Source of the DNA: an uncultured Prosthecobacter sp.
GTDB lineage: Bacteria; Verrucomicrobiota; Verrucomicrobiia; Verrucomicrobiales; Verrucomicrobiaceae
DNA length: 17,941 bases
NCBI GenBank assembly: GCA_947523045.1
Contig: CANNUR010000037.1
Span: 1-17,941, forward strand
Reading direction: 5' to 3'
Position numbers and translations under genes: made by a program. Shown piece after piece: positions 1 through 7,849 of this stretch (position 1 is its first letter; every line of letters begins with the position of its first letter). The notes below the pieces were generated by a model. It had not been told where the DNA came from. It worked only from the letters and a program-made list of their open reading frames with translations, and searched no databases.

Positions 1-2
1 CC

Positions 3-3000
3 TTTCAGGCCCAGCTGGAGCAGCGCCTGGCGCGCCGGCTGACCCCCGACGAGGAGAATTACCTGGGCAAGCTGGAGAAGCGCCTGGAGCGTGTGCGCGC
101 TGCCGGTGGCCGCATTTACGATCAGGACATGGTGCGCCTGCACGCGCGCTGGAGCATCCAGAGCACCGAACCGTTGTCGCTCTGGCCGGAGCCGCCGGCC
201 AACCTGCGCGAGTTCTGGGATTACGTGGCGCTCGCGCTCGACGAAAAGAAGCTGCCGGCGCCGCCTTTCCTGCGCGGCTTTGCCGATCTGGACGCCGTGC
301 GCGCGCGTCTCGGCGGCTGGCGCCAGGAACGCACCCTGCCGCTGTGGCGTGAGCGCATCCGCGAGGTTCTGCGTGAGCTCGACAGCAGCCCGGCCCACGG
401 GCCCGTGCTGGTGGATTATCGTCTCGTCATCACGCCGGCGGAGGCGCGCCTGCAGGCGCGTTGGGACGATGCCCCGGGCTTTCGGCCGGTCAGTCTGGCG
501 GAGTTGTCCGCCGCCGCGCGCGAGCAGGAGCGCGGCGCCCTGCGCCTGCCCGCCGAGGCCGAGCTGCTGCTGCTCGCCTGCCTCGGGCCGGCCAAGACGG
601 CCAGCGGTGATCTCTGCCGCTTCGATCTCGACGTCCACGGCGGCTGGCTGGGCTCGCTGTTTCAGCAGCCGGCGCTCGCCAGCCGCCTGCTCACTCTCGA
701 CGAAGCTCCCTTCCAACGCGCGGAAGCGCCCCTGCATTGGCAGGGACAGGAGGATGCCGGCAGTCGCCAACTGCGCCTGACCCTGGTGCGCGCCGACGGT
801 ACGCCGGCGCCGCTGCCCCTGCGCGTGCTGCCGGGCGCGCGCACGCTCTACCTCGGCGCGGACACCCTCTTTGAAGGCCCGTTCTGGTTTGCCGGCGACA
901 CCCGCTTCGAGGAGCCGGTTGCCATCCCGGTCGGTGCCCTCGCCAGCCAGGATGGCATCACCTTCCTCGACAGGCTCGGCCTGCCGCTGCCGGTCGAACT
1001 CGCCGCGCGCGTGCGCCATGAGGTGCTAGAGGTCGGCATTCGCGCCGGCTGCATCGCCCGCGGCCCGATCGGTGGCACCGAGCACGCCGTGTTTCAGATC
1101 GAGGCGAGGTCGCCCGACGGCCGCGTGCGCGAAGTCCTGCGTCATGGCGGCTGGCAGCCGGCTCTCGACGGTCGCCCGGAGGACGACACCATCCTGTGCA
1201 GCGACCGCGGCCCGCTCGCCGCCGCCGAGGCCGCCCTGCACGAGCTGCGCGCGGTCTACGACCCCGAGCAGGACGGCTTTCGCGTGCGCCTGACCAAGAC
1301 CTTCCCCGAGCACTTCATGGCCTGGGCGCAGGGCCTGCCCAAAGGCGTGCACCTGCAGGCCGATGAACGGCTGCAGACCATCCTGGCCGATCCGCTCATC
1401 GCCCGCGTACGCCTGGAGGCCGCGCAGACGGCCGACATCGACTGGTTTGACCTGAGCCTGATCTTCGAGGTCGACGGCGCGGATCTCAAGCCCGCCGACA
1501 TCCGTCGCCTGATCGCCGCCAAGGGCGGCTTCGTCCAACTCGCCGATGGCACCTGGCGGCGGGTCAAGCTGGAGCTGTCCGAGGAGCAGCAGACCATCCT
1601 GGACCAGGCGGGTCTCGATCTCGACGAGTTCACCGGTGAGGCGCACCGCCTGCACTGGCGCCAGCTCGCCGGGCAGAACGTCAAGGAGGTCATCCATCCG
1701 CGCGCCTGGCAGATGCTCACCCAGCGCATGGAGCAGGCGCGCCTCGATGAAAAACCCGCCGTGCCCGAGGGGCTCGCCGTCACCCTGCGCCCGTACCAGG
1801 TCGAGGGCTATCATTTCCTCGCCTACCTCAGCCTGAACAAGTTTGGCGGCATTCTTGCCGACGACATGGGCCTCGGCAAAACCATCCAGAGCATCGCCTG
1901 GGTGCTCTGGCTGCGCGGTCGCTACCGCAAGGCCTGGCCCTGCCTGGTGATCTGTCCGAAGTCGGTGCTCGACGTCTGGGCCACCGAGTTTGCCAAGGCG
2001 GCGCCGGAACTGCGCGTCCAGGTGCTGCGGGAGAAGGACGAGCTCGACCTGGAGCGACTGCTCAGCGACCAGCATGTGCTGGTCATCAACTACGCCCAGC
2101 TGCGCGGCTGCGCCGAGCTGCTGGAGACCGTCAAATGGCTGGCCATCATCCTCGATGAGGGTCAGCACATCAAGAATCCCGACAGCAAGGCCGCACGCGC
2201 CGCGCGCCAGCTCAAGGCCGAGAACCGTCTCGTGCTCAGCGGCACGCCGGTGGAAAACCGCCTGCTCGACCTCTGGAGCCTGATGACCTTCGCCACGCCC
2301 GGCGCGCTCGGCGACCGCAAGTACTTCCACCGTCACTTCGACCGCCGCAAGGATGCCGCCGCCTCCGAGCGTTTGCACGCGCGCTTGAAGCCCTTCCTGC
2401 TGCGCCGCACGAAGTCGCAGGTGGCCAAGGAACTGCCCTCGCGCAGCGAGGAGACCCTGCTCTGCGAGATGAGCGAGACCCAGGCGCGCCGCTACCGCGA
2501 GGAACTGGCGCGCGCCCAGCAGATGGTCATTTCCGCCTCCGGCTTCGAGGTGCTTACGCGCCGCCGCTTCGCCATCCTGCAGGCCCTCACCCGCCTGCGT
2601 CAGATCTGCTGCCATCCGGTGCTGGCCGACGCCTCCGCCGCTTCGGAAGAAAGCGCCAAGCTCGGCGCCACCCTGGAGCTGATCGAGGAACTGCATGCAG
2701 AAGGCCACAAGGTCCTGCTGTTCAGCCAGTTCGTCTCCATGCTGGAGATCCTGCGCGACCGCCTGCAGGACATGGGTGTGCCGCACTACTGGCTCACCGG
2801 CGCCACGCAGAACCGCGCTGAAGTGGTGCGCCGCTTCCAGGAGGACGAGGGTGCCAGCGTCTTCCTGCTCTCCCTCAAGGCCGGCGGCAGCGGTCTGAAT
2901 CTCACCGCCGCCAGTTACATCATTCTCTACGATCCCTGGTGGAACCCCGCCGTCGAGGCCCAGGCCATCGACCGCGCCCATCGCATCGGCCAGACCCAGC

Positions 3001-3188
3001 CGGTCATGGCCTACCGCATGATCACCAAGGGCACGATCGAGGAAAAGATCATGCTGCTGCAGCAGAAGAAGAGCCTGCTCTCCTCCAACATCCTCGGCCA
3101 GGGCGGCTTCGCCAGCACCCTCGACAAGGGCGACTTCGAATTCCTCTTCGGCCTGGAGGCCGAGGAGGCACTGCGTCGGGAGGATTGA
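3..3188 (+). CDS. SNF2-family DEAD/DEAH-box helicase, 5' partial
   Basis: The frame is open from base 3 to a TGA at 3186-3188, giving at least 1061 aa with the N terminus outside the window; the GTG at 93 is just an internal codon. It is an ATP-dependent DNA translocase of the SNF2/Rad54 type. The first ~570 visible residues are a divergent region; around 1440-1560 the segment WFDLSLIFEVDG...GGFVQLADGTWRRV resembles the bacterial SNF2-associated domain. Helicase motifs follow in order: motif I DDMGLGKT (1860-1883), motif II DEGQ (2154-2165), motif III SGTP (2238-2249), and in the C-terminal lobe SLKAGGSGLNLT then QAIDRAHRIGQ (2961-2993). All motor motifs are intact, so it should be active. 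Bacterial homologues often carry an N-terminal SWIM zinc finger, which would lie off the left edge. The target (transcription, repair or defence) cannot be told from here. It converges on the DUF1501 gene with 6 bp between stops. Confidence 0.95.
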   Translation, partial: FQAQLEQRLARRLTPDEENYLGKLEKRLERVRAAGGRIYDQDMVRLHARWSIQSTEPLSLWPEPPANLREFWDYVALALDEKKLPAPPFLRGFADLDAVRARLGGWRQERTLPLWRERIREVLRELDSSPAHGPVLVDYRLVITPAEARLQARWDDAPGFRPVSLAELSAAAREQERGALRLPAEAELLLLACLGPAKTASGDLCRFDLDVHGGWLGSLFQQPALASRLLTLDEAPFQRAEAPLHWQGQEDAGSRQLRLTLVRADGTPAPLPLRVLPGARTLYLGADTLFEGPFWFAGDTRFEEPVAIPVGALASQDGITFLDRLGLPLPVELAARVRHEVLEVGIRAGCIARGPIGGTEHAVFQIEARSPDGRVREVLRHGGWQPALDGRPEDDTILCSDRGPLAAAEAALHELRAVYDPEQDGFRVRLTKTFPEHFMAWAQGLPKGVHLQADERLQTILADPLIARVRLEAAQTADIDWFDLSLIFEVDGADLKPADIRRLIAAKGGFVQLADGTWRRVKLELSEEQQTILDQAGLDLDEFTGEAHRLHWRQLAGQNVKEVIHPRAWQMLTQRMEQARLDEKPAVPEGLAVTLRPYQVEGYHFLAYLSLNKFGGILADDMGLGKTIQSIAWVLWLRGRYRKAWPCLVICPKSVLDVWATEFAKAAPELRVQVLREKDELDLERLLSDQHVLVINYAQLRGCAELLETVKWLAIILDEGQHIKNPDSKAARAARQLKAENRLVLSGTPVENRLLDLWSLMTFATPGALGDRKYFHRHFDRRKDAAASERLHARLKPFLLRRTKSQVAKELPSRSEETLLCEMSETQARRYREELARAQQMVISASGFEVLTRRRFAILQALTRLRQICCHPVLADASAASEESAKLGATLELIEELHAEGHKVLLFSQFVSMLEILRDRLQDMGVPHYWLTGATQNRAEVVRRFQEDEGASVFLLSLKAGGSGLNLTAASYIILYDPWWNPAVEAQAIDRAHRIGQTQPVMAYRMITKGTIEEKIMLLQQKKSLLSSNILGQGGFASTLDKGDFEFLFGLEAEEALRRED

Positions 3189-3194
3189 GGGGCG

Positions 3195-4511
3195 TCACGA
3201 AAACAGCTGCACCAGAGGCTGGCCCTTGTCGGCGACGGTGAACGGGCGCTTGCTCGGGGAGTAAATCACCTGGCTGAGCGGCAGGCCGAGGGCGTAGCCG
3301 ATGGTGGCGTTGAGGTCGGGCGGACCCACCTTATCGGCCGCCACCTGCGCGCCGTCCTTGTCGGTGGCACCGTACTTCAGGCCGCCCTTGATGCCACCGC
3401 CGAACAGCACGCAGGAGAAGACCGGGTAGTGGTCGCGGCCCTGGTTCTGGTTGATCTTGGGCGTGCGACCGAATTCCGAGGCGATGACGATCATCGTCTC
3501 CTGCAGCAGGCCGCGCGCTTCGAGGTCCTGAACCAGCGCGCTGAGCGCGGTGTCGAGGGTTTCGCACAGGCGCGGCGTGGTGATGAAGTTGGCGGTGTGG
3601 GTGTCCCAGCTGCCGAGCGAGACCTCGACGAAGCGGACGCCGTGTTCGACCAGGCGACGGGCGAGCAGGCAGCCCTGGCCGAAGCTTTCCTTGCCGTACT
3701 TCTTGCGCAGTTCCTCGGGTTCCTTGCTTAGGTCGAAGGCCACCAGGTCCTCGCTCTTCATCAGGCGCACGGCGTCGTCGTACATGTCCGCGTAGGCCTT
3801 GACACCCGGCACGTCCCAGGTCTTCTGGAAATCGCTGTCGAGCACCTGGGCTAGGTCGCGGCGCATGGCAAAGCGGTCTTCGGTCACCCCCTTGGCCGGG
3901 CGCGCATTTTGCAGGCCGGACTCGGGGTTGTTGACCATGAGCGGGCCATGTTTCTTCGGCATGTAGCCGGCACCCGGGTGGCGGCTGTCATTGCCAATGA
4001 AGACATAGGGCGGCAGGGCCGGATTGCCCGGGCCCTGGTAAAAGCTCAGCCAGGCGCCGAGGCCGGGATGCTTGATCGTGCTGCGCAGGCCGTAGCTGGT
4101 GTGCATGAAGTAGTTGGCCTGCTCATGCGCGGCGGTGTTGGTCGCCATCGAGTTGATGACGCAGGCGTGGTGCATCTGCTTTGCCGTGCGCGGCAGGTAC
4201 TCGCCGATCTGCACGCCGTCGGCGCTGGTCTTGATGGCCTTGGTCGCGCCCATCACCTCGGTGTTGCCGGGTTTCGGATCCCAGGTGTCGAGGTGGCTCT
4301 GGCCGCCGTTCATGTACAGGAAAATGACATTGCGCGCGGTCGGTGCCTGCATCGCCTTGGCCGCACCCTCACCGGCGGCGAAGGCGCGCGAGGAGAACAG
4401 GTGCTCCATGGACGGCAGCAGGCCCACCCCAAGGCAGGACTGCGCCATGCGGGTCATCAGGGTGCGGCGCGACAGATCGCTGCCGGAGGAACGAAGGAAG
4501 GAGGGATTCAT
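3195..4511 (-). CDS. DUF1501 family exported protein
   Basis: A 438-aa protein of the DUF1501 family (alkaline phosphatase/sulfatase-like fold). The N terminus has a Tat-like signal: SRRTLMTR followed by a hydrophobic stretch (AQSCLGVGLLP), suggesting folded export. Family hallmarks are NVIFLYMNGGQSHLDTWDPKP near residue 60, HPGLGAWLSFYQG, LARRLVEHGVRFVEVSLGSWDTH, ASEFGRTP and GRDHYP; the His/Asp residues in these resemble metal ligands. The exact activity is unknown. It lies directly downstream of the DUF1549/DUF1553 gene, the usual partner in PVC bacteria. Start choice: the ATG at 4511 puts the Tat signal at the N terminus. An alternative ATG at 4622 overlaps the upstream stop as ATGA and would add 37 residues read entirely from a heptanucleotide repeat. 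Neither start has a Shine-Dalgarno site. The family call is firm; the start is uncertain. Confidence 0.93.
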   Translation of the reverse strand: MNPSFLRSSGSDLSRRTLMTRMAQSCLGVGLLPSMEHLFSSRAFAAGEGAAKAMQAPTARNVIFLYMNGGQSHLDTWDPKPGNTEVMGATKAIKTSADGVQIGEYLPRTAKQMHHACVINSMATNTAAHEQANYFMHTSYGLRSTIKHPGLGAWLSFYQGPGNPALPPYVFIGNDSRHPGAGYMPKKHGPLMVNNPESGLQNARPAKGVTEDRFAMRRDLAQVLDSDFQKTWDVPGVKAYADMYDDAVRLMKSEDLVAFDLSKEPEELRKKYGKESFGQGCLLARRLVEHGVRFVEVSLGSWDTHTANFITTPRLCETLDTALSALVQDLEARGLLQETMIVIASEFGRTPKINQNQGRDHYPVFSCVLFGGGIKGGLKYGATDKDGAQVAADKVGPPDLNATIGYALGLPLSQVIYSPSKRPFTVADKGQPLVQLFS

Positions 4512-4514
4512 GAC

Positions 4515-4612
4515 GAATGCGGATTGCGGATTGACGAACTGCGAACTGCGAACTGCGAACTGCGAATTGAGAACCGAGAACCGAGAACCGAGAACCGAGA
4601 ACCGAGAACTGC
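4515..4612. repeat. Heptanucleotide tandem repeat array (14 units)
   Basis: An unbroken run of 7-bp units in constant phase. From left to right: three degenerate units (GAATGCG, GATTGCG, GATTGAC), four GAACTGC (4536-4563), one GAATTGA, five GAACCGA (4571-4605), and a final GAACTGC (4606-4612). It fills the space between the stop of the DUF1549/DUF1553 gene and the likely start of the DUF1501 gene. Read on the minus strand from the ATG at 4622 it encodes a seven-residue periodic peptide (SRFSVLG, SRFSVLN, ...). Because seven is not a multiple of three, each gain or loss of a unit would shift that frame. Two blocks of different unit sequence suggest local expansion by slippage. Confidence 0.95.
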
Positions 4613-4618
4613 CTTGAC

Positions 4619-6778
4619 TCATTCCACGAACAGGAAGCGCTGGGTGCTGAGGGCGGCGAGGGTCAGGTCTTCCCAGAGGGTTTTGCTGCCGGCGTAGCTT
4701 TCCAGGCGCTGGCGCAACTGGGTGCGCTCGGCTTCGGCGGGCTTGCGGGCGAAGAGGCTGAGGAAGAGCACATCGAGCTTTTCATCGGCGGTCTTGGCCT
4801 GGCGCAGGTGGAGCGAGAGGGCCGACCAGCCATTGCTGACCTGACTACCGATCGGACCGTTCATCACCAGCAGGGCCTGCGGCACCGAGGCTTCGTCGCT
4901 GGCGTTTTCGATGACCTCGCGGTCGCTCTGGCCGAACTCGCGCAGGAAGTGACCTCGCGGGGCGGGCGAGGGCAGTTCGGCGGCGCGCACCCAGGTTTGA
5001 TGCAGGGTCTTCAGGTAGGCTTCATAGGACTTGCGGCTCTTCTCGTCCTTGAGACCGAGCAGGGCGGCATCCTTGTCCAGGCGTGCCTTCAGGGCGTCGT
5101 CGAGCGGACGGTCGCGCGCTTCGACGCGCGGCGTCTCCATGGCGTTCATCATCGCCATTTCCATTTCGCCACCGCCGCTCATTTCGACCAGTAGTGCCTT
5201 CACCTCGGCATTGTTCGACTTCGCCGCCGCGGCGTGGAAGCAGCGCGACACCGTTTCGCGCAGCACGCGCTGGCTTTGGCCGAGGCGGCGCTGGATGTCA
5301 TTGATCTTGTCCTTGTCCTCCCTCGCGCGCGCGGCGTCCAGTTCCTTGCGCAGCTGGTCGAATTCCTTGTTCTGCTCGCGCATGGCGCCGGCAACCTCGC
5401 GTGCCGCCTCGAACAGCAGTTCGGGCTCGGTCTTGTCGAGCATCTTCGCCAGCAGACCGCGCTTTTCGAGTTCGATGCGCTCGCGTTCGCGGCCCGACCA
5501 GTTGGGCTGGTCCGGCACCGGGCTGACCAGGGCGATGACGGAGTCCCAGGCCTGTTCGGCGGTCATGCGGCGGAAGACCGGACCGGGGAAGTGGTAGGGC
5601 TCGCCCGTGCCGACCTCGCGGGTGCTGGTGCGGCCAAAGGTCTCGGTGTTGAGCAGCACGCGCAGGTAGGCCTTCATGTCGTAGCGCAGCTCGACGATCT
5701 GCTGCTCGAGGAACTTCATCAGCTCGGGGTTCGAGGCCGTGCTGGAGTCGGTCAACTCGTCGAAGGGCTCGATCAGCGCCAGGCCGAAGACCTTTTTCCA
5801 CAGGCGGTTGGCGATGAGGTTGGTGAAGCGCGGGTTGTCGGGCGAGGTCAGCCAGTCGGCAAAGACGGCGCTCGGGTCCGACTCCTGGGTGAGTTGCACC
5901 GGCTTGCCGAACATGACGGCGGCGGGCACGACGTCCTTGGGCTTGGCGTCGCTGTACTTGTAATCGTGCGGCAGGCGGATCGGGTTCTTGTTCTGCACCA
6001 CCTGGGTGTCGCGCAGGGGGCGCACCACCTCGGTGATCGCCTGGCGCATGAGGTCCTGGGTCTCCTTGTCGAGCGACTTGTCCTCTCGGATGCGCTTGTT
6101 GGTTTGGTCGGCGGTCGTGCTGCGGTAGGCGCCCGAGGTCATGTTGTGGGTGAAGGCCGCCATCTCAAAGAACTGCTTCTGCGTCCACTTGTCGAAGGGG
6201 TGGTCATGGCACTGGGCGCACTCCATGCGTGTGCCCAGGAAGACGCGGGTGGTGTTCGACAGGTTGTCGAGCGGCATGCCGCGGTCGCGCATGTAGTAGC
6301 CGATGGCGCCGGTGTCGAAGCAGGTGCCCTCGCTGGAGACGAGTTCGCGCACCAGTTGGTTGTAGGGCTTGTTGCTGCGCAGCGACTCGCGCAGGTAGTT
6401 GAGGTAGTTTTGGGCCGTCGTGCTGCCGGCGACCCCGGCGCTCTGCGCGCGCAGGACGTCGGACCAGTAGTTGAAGAAGTGGTGAACGTAGCCCTCGGAG
6501 GCGAGCAGGGCGTCGACCAGGCGGGCTCGTTTGTCCGGTGCTTCGGAGCTGAGGAAGGCCCGCGCCTCCTCATAGGTCGGGATGCGACCGACCACGGTCA
6601 GGTAGGCACGGCGCAGGAAGACCTCGTCGCCCGCCTGCGGATTCGGCTGGATGCCCTGCTTCTGCCAACCTGCGGCGAGCAGGGCATCGATTTTTTTCGA
6701 GGCGGCCGGCACCTCGGCGGCGGGGGCGTTCAGGGCCAGGGCGAGCAGGGCGCAGGCGGCAGGCAGCAGGGCTTTCAT
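4619..6778 (-). CDS. DUF1549/DUF1553 (PSCyt2-PSD1) domain exported protein
   Basis: A 719-aa protein. The start was set at the ATG ending at 6778 because it begins a clear Sec signal peptide (MKALLPAACALLALALNAPAAEV); longer forms starting at 6865 or 6847 would bury that signal. Residues ~27-212 match DUF1549 (RRAYLTVVGRIPTYEEARAFL, then CAQCHDHPFDKWTQ at 187-200). Residues ~305-690 match DUF1553 (RFTNLIANRLWKKVFG...IEPFDEL, FPGPVFRRMTAEQAWDS, LVMNGP). A charged helical stretch near 450-520, probably a coiled coil, interrupts the DUF1553 part. There is a single CxxCH (C187, C190, H191), which is a conserved feature of the family and not proof of haem. No catalytic role is established; genomic surveys link these families to polysaccharide and sulfatase loci in Planctomycetes and Verrucomicrobia, but no sulfatase is present here. 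The stop codon overlaps a potential ATG of the next gene (ATGA), suggesting coupling with the DUF1501 gene. Confidence 0.93.
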   Translation of the reverse strand: MKALLPAACALLALALNAPAAEVPAASKKIDALLAAGWQKQGIQPNPQAGDEVFLRRAYLTVVGRIPTYEEARAFLSSEAPDKRARLVDALLASEGYVHHFFNYWSDVLRAQSAGVAGSTTAQNYLNYLRESLRSNKPYNQLVRELVSSEGTCFDTGAIGYYMRDRGMPLDNLSNTTRVFLGTRMECAQCHDHPFDKWTQKQFFEMAAFTHNMTSGAYRSTTADQTNKRIREDKSLDKETQDLMRQAITEVVRPLRDTQVVQNKNPIRLPHDYKYSDAKPKDVVPAAVMFGKPVQLTQESDPSAVFADWLTSPDNPRFTNLIANRLWKKVFGLALIEPFDELTDSSTASNPELMKFLEQQIVELRYDMKAYLRVLLNTETFGRTSTREVGTGEPYHFPGPVFRRMTAEQAWDSVIALVSPVPDQPNWSGRERERIELEKRGLLAKMLDKTEPELLFEAAREVAGAMREQNKEFDQLRKELDAARAREDKDKINDIQRRLGQSQRVLRETVSRCFHAAAAKSNNAEVKALLVEMSGGGEMEMAMMNAMETPRVEARDRPLDDALKARLDKDAALLGLKDEKSRKSYEAYLKTLHQTWVRAAELPSPAPRGHFLREFGQSDREVIENASDEASVPQALLVMNGPIGSQVSNGWSALSLHLRQAKTADEKLDVLFLSLFARKPAEAERTQLRQRLESYAGSKTLWEDLTLAALSTQRFLFVE

Positions 6779-6997
6779 GCGGACGACCAACGCCACCCGC
6801 ACGGGGCGCGTGTCAAAGTTGGCCCAGTCCGCCAATTTCGGTCGCATGGATGCCAAGGGAGGCATGGCGCGGTCGCCATGGAAGGACCGGAACGGCGAAA
6901 AATCGGAAAGTCAGTGCCTGAGGCCCCCCAGGGGCGGGCGTGCCCGACCATTTGTTCCCTTGCAATTGCCCCGAACTTGCCTAAAACCCACGGTCTT
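6779..6997. other. Divergent intergenic region between DUF1549/DUF1553 gene and efp
   Basis: A 219-bp spacer that should hold promoters for both divergent genes. The left part (6779-6865) is open on the minus strand and could be read as an N-terminal extension of the exported protein. A small GC hairpin, GCCCC-CCA-GGGGC, lies at 6923-6935. No operator or riboswitch fold was recognised. Confidence 0.5.
6960..6987 (+). promoter_or_regulatory. Possible efp promoter
   Basis: TTGCAA (6960-6965), a 16-bp spacer and TAAAAC (6982-6987) loosely match sigma-70 -35 and -10 boxes. Transcription would then start within a few bases of the efp ATG at 6998, giving a nearly leaderless mRNA. That fits the lack of a Shine-Dalgarno sequence. 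The match is weak and unsupported by other evidence. Confidence 0.25.
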
Positions 6998-7564
6998 ATG
7001 GCTTCCACCCCCGTCATCAACCTTCGCAAAGGTCACGCCGTCCGTTACAACAACGAGGTGTGCCTCGTCTCCGACTTCGAGTTGAAGACGCCCCCGCGCA
7101 TGGCTTCCTACGTCCAGATGTCGGTCCGTGCGCTGAGCACCGGCAAGGTGTACAACCTGCGCATGACCTCCAATGAGTCGCTTGAGGCTGTCAATCTCAA
7201 CCGCGAGCCGCACGAGTACAGCTACAAGGATGGCGACGACTACCACTTCATGCACCCCGAAACCTTCGAGGACGTGGTGCTCATGGCCGATCAGGTCAAG
7301 GATGCCAGGAACTACCTTATTGAGGGCCAGAAGTACACAATCCAGTTCGCCGACGATGTCGTCATCGGCATCGAACTGCCGCCGTCCGTGGTGATGACCG
7401 TGGCCGAGGCTCCGGAAGGCGTGAAGGGCGATTCCGCCAACAACGTTTACAAGGCCGCCATCATGGAAACCGGCCTGCAGGTGCAGGTGCCTCTCTTCAT
7501 CGGCCCCGGCGACAAGATCAGCGTCAAGACCGAGGACAACAGCTACCTCGGCCGCTCGAACTGA
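6998..7564 (+). CDS. efp: Translation elongation factor P
   Basis: A 188-aa protein of normal EF-P length. EF-P binds ribosomes stalled on polyproline stretches between the P and E sites and promotes peptide bond formation. The N-terminal KOW-like domain starts with LRKGHAVRYNNEVCLVSDFE; the two OB-fold domains follow, with DGDDYHFMHPETFE, GVKGDSANNVYKAA and the terminal DKISVKTEDNSYLGR all typical. The start at 6998 was chosen because family similarity begins there; an open frame continues upstream to 5234, but that part is antisense to the DUF1549/DUF1553 gene. The loop that enters the peptidyl transferase centre reads K30-T-P-P-R34-M-A, one residue longer than the E. coli loop around modified K34, and carries arginine instead of lysine at or near the tip. 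No modification enzyme (EpmA/B, EarP, YmfI) is in the window. No Shine-Dalgarno precedes the ATG. Confidence 0.97.
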   Translation: MASTPVINLRKGHAVRYNNEVCLVSDFELKTPPRMASYVQMSVRALSTGKVYNLRMTSNESLEAVNLNREPHEYSYKDGDDYHFMHPETFEDVVLMADQVKDARNYLIEGQKYTIQFADDVVIGIELPPSVVMTVAEAPEGVKGDSANNVYKAAIMETGLQVQVPLFIGPGDKISVKTEDNSYLGRSN

Positions 7565-7581
7565 GCCGGCAAGGCGGAGAA

Positions 7582-7623
7582 ATGAGAGCCTAGAGCTCAG
7601 AGCGTGGGGCCTAGTGCCTAGAG
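7582..7623 (-). repeat. Degenerate heptamer array, six units
   Basis: Six consecutive 7-bp units on the + strand (ATGAGAG, CCTAGAG, CTCAGAG, CGTGGGG, CCTAGTG, CCTAGAG), i.e. CTCTAGG-type units on the minus strand. The array begins 17 bp after the efp stop codon. It faces the opposite-orientation units at 7641-7661. Confidence 0.7.
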
Positions 7624-7654
7624 GGTGGAGGTTTTCTGGCCTCTCCGCTCTAGG
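7617..7654. repeat. Imperfect hairpin formed by head-to-head heptamers
   Basis: CCTAGAG (7617-7623) pairs perfectly with CTCTAGG (7648-7654). The inner arms GGTGGAGG and CCTCTCCG add further pairs with two mismatches, leaving an 8-nt loop TTTTCTGG. It lies about 50 bp after the efp stop and might protect or terminate the efp transcript, but no U-tract follows. Confidence 0.5.
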
Positions 7655-7661
7655 CTCCAAG
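7641..7661 (+). repeat. Heptamer units CTCTCCG, CTCTAGG, CTCCAAG
   Basis: Three heptamer-phased units on the + strand. Together with the preceding bases from 7636, this block is similar to 7845-7878, but with one fewer unit. Confidence 0.6.
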
Positions 7662-7772
7662 CGGCGCTTTCGGGACCGAAGTGCTGTAGGCTGGGGCAGT
7701 GACCCCGCGGTCTCTTTCCGCTCCAAGCCGCACGGCGAAGAGCCAGGGCAGAGAGCGTGGAGGCTGTTGGCC

Positions 7773-7842
7773 AAAGTACTCCCGGGCTTCAGCCCGCAAC
7801 CAACCGGTCACCTCGCAACGGGCTGAAGCCCTGGAGTACTTT
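7773..7842. repeat. REP-like inverted repeat, 24-bp arms
   Basis: The left arm is 7773-7796 (AAAGTACTCC then CGGGCTTCAGCCCG) and the right arm is 7819-7842; they are reverse complements with one mismatch in 24 and a 22-bp spacer. Each arm also contains its own short palindrome: CGGGCTTCAGCCCG on the left, GGGCTGAAGCCC on the right. A conserved head next to a small hairpin, present as an inverted pair, is the architecture of REP/BIME elements mobilised by RAYT (IS200-like) transposases. No transposase is in the window. Placement between two convergent genes is typical of such elements. Confidence 0.85.
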
Positions 7843-7849
7843 CGCTGGC

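Noticed and set aside
1026..2981. A 651-codon minus-strand open frame opposite the SNF2 helicase
   Set aside because: Same mirror-frame effect; the sense strand encodes complete helicase motifs.
4515..4612. CRISPR array
   Set aside because: The repeat unit is 7 bp with no spacers and no cas genes nearby.
3909..4697. A + strand open frame of 262 codons opposite the DUF1501 gene and heptamer array
   Set aside because: Antisense reading; its C-terminal periodic peptide (NREPRTE-like) is only the heptamer array read on the other strand.
5206..6224. c-type cytochrome function for the DUF1549/DUF1553 protein
   Set aside because: Only one CxxCH is present and it lies in the conserved CAQCHDHPF motif of the DUF1549 family; no other cytochrome features (distal Met domain, PSCyt1 domain) are seen.
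5234..6997. Long in-frame N-terminal extension of efp
   Set aside because: EF-P similarity begins at 6998 and the full-length family size is reached from there; the extension is antisense to the DUF1549/DUF1553 gene.
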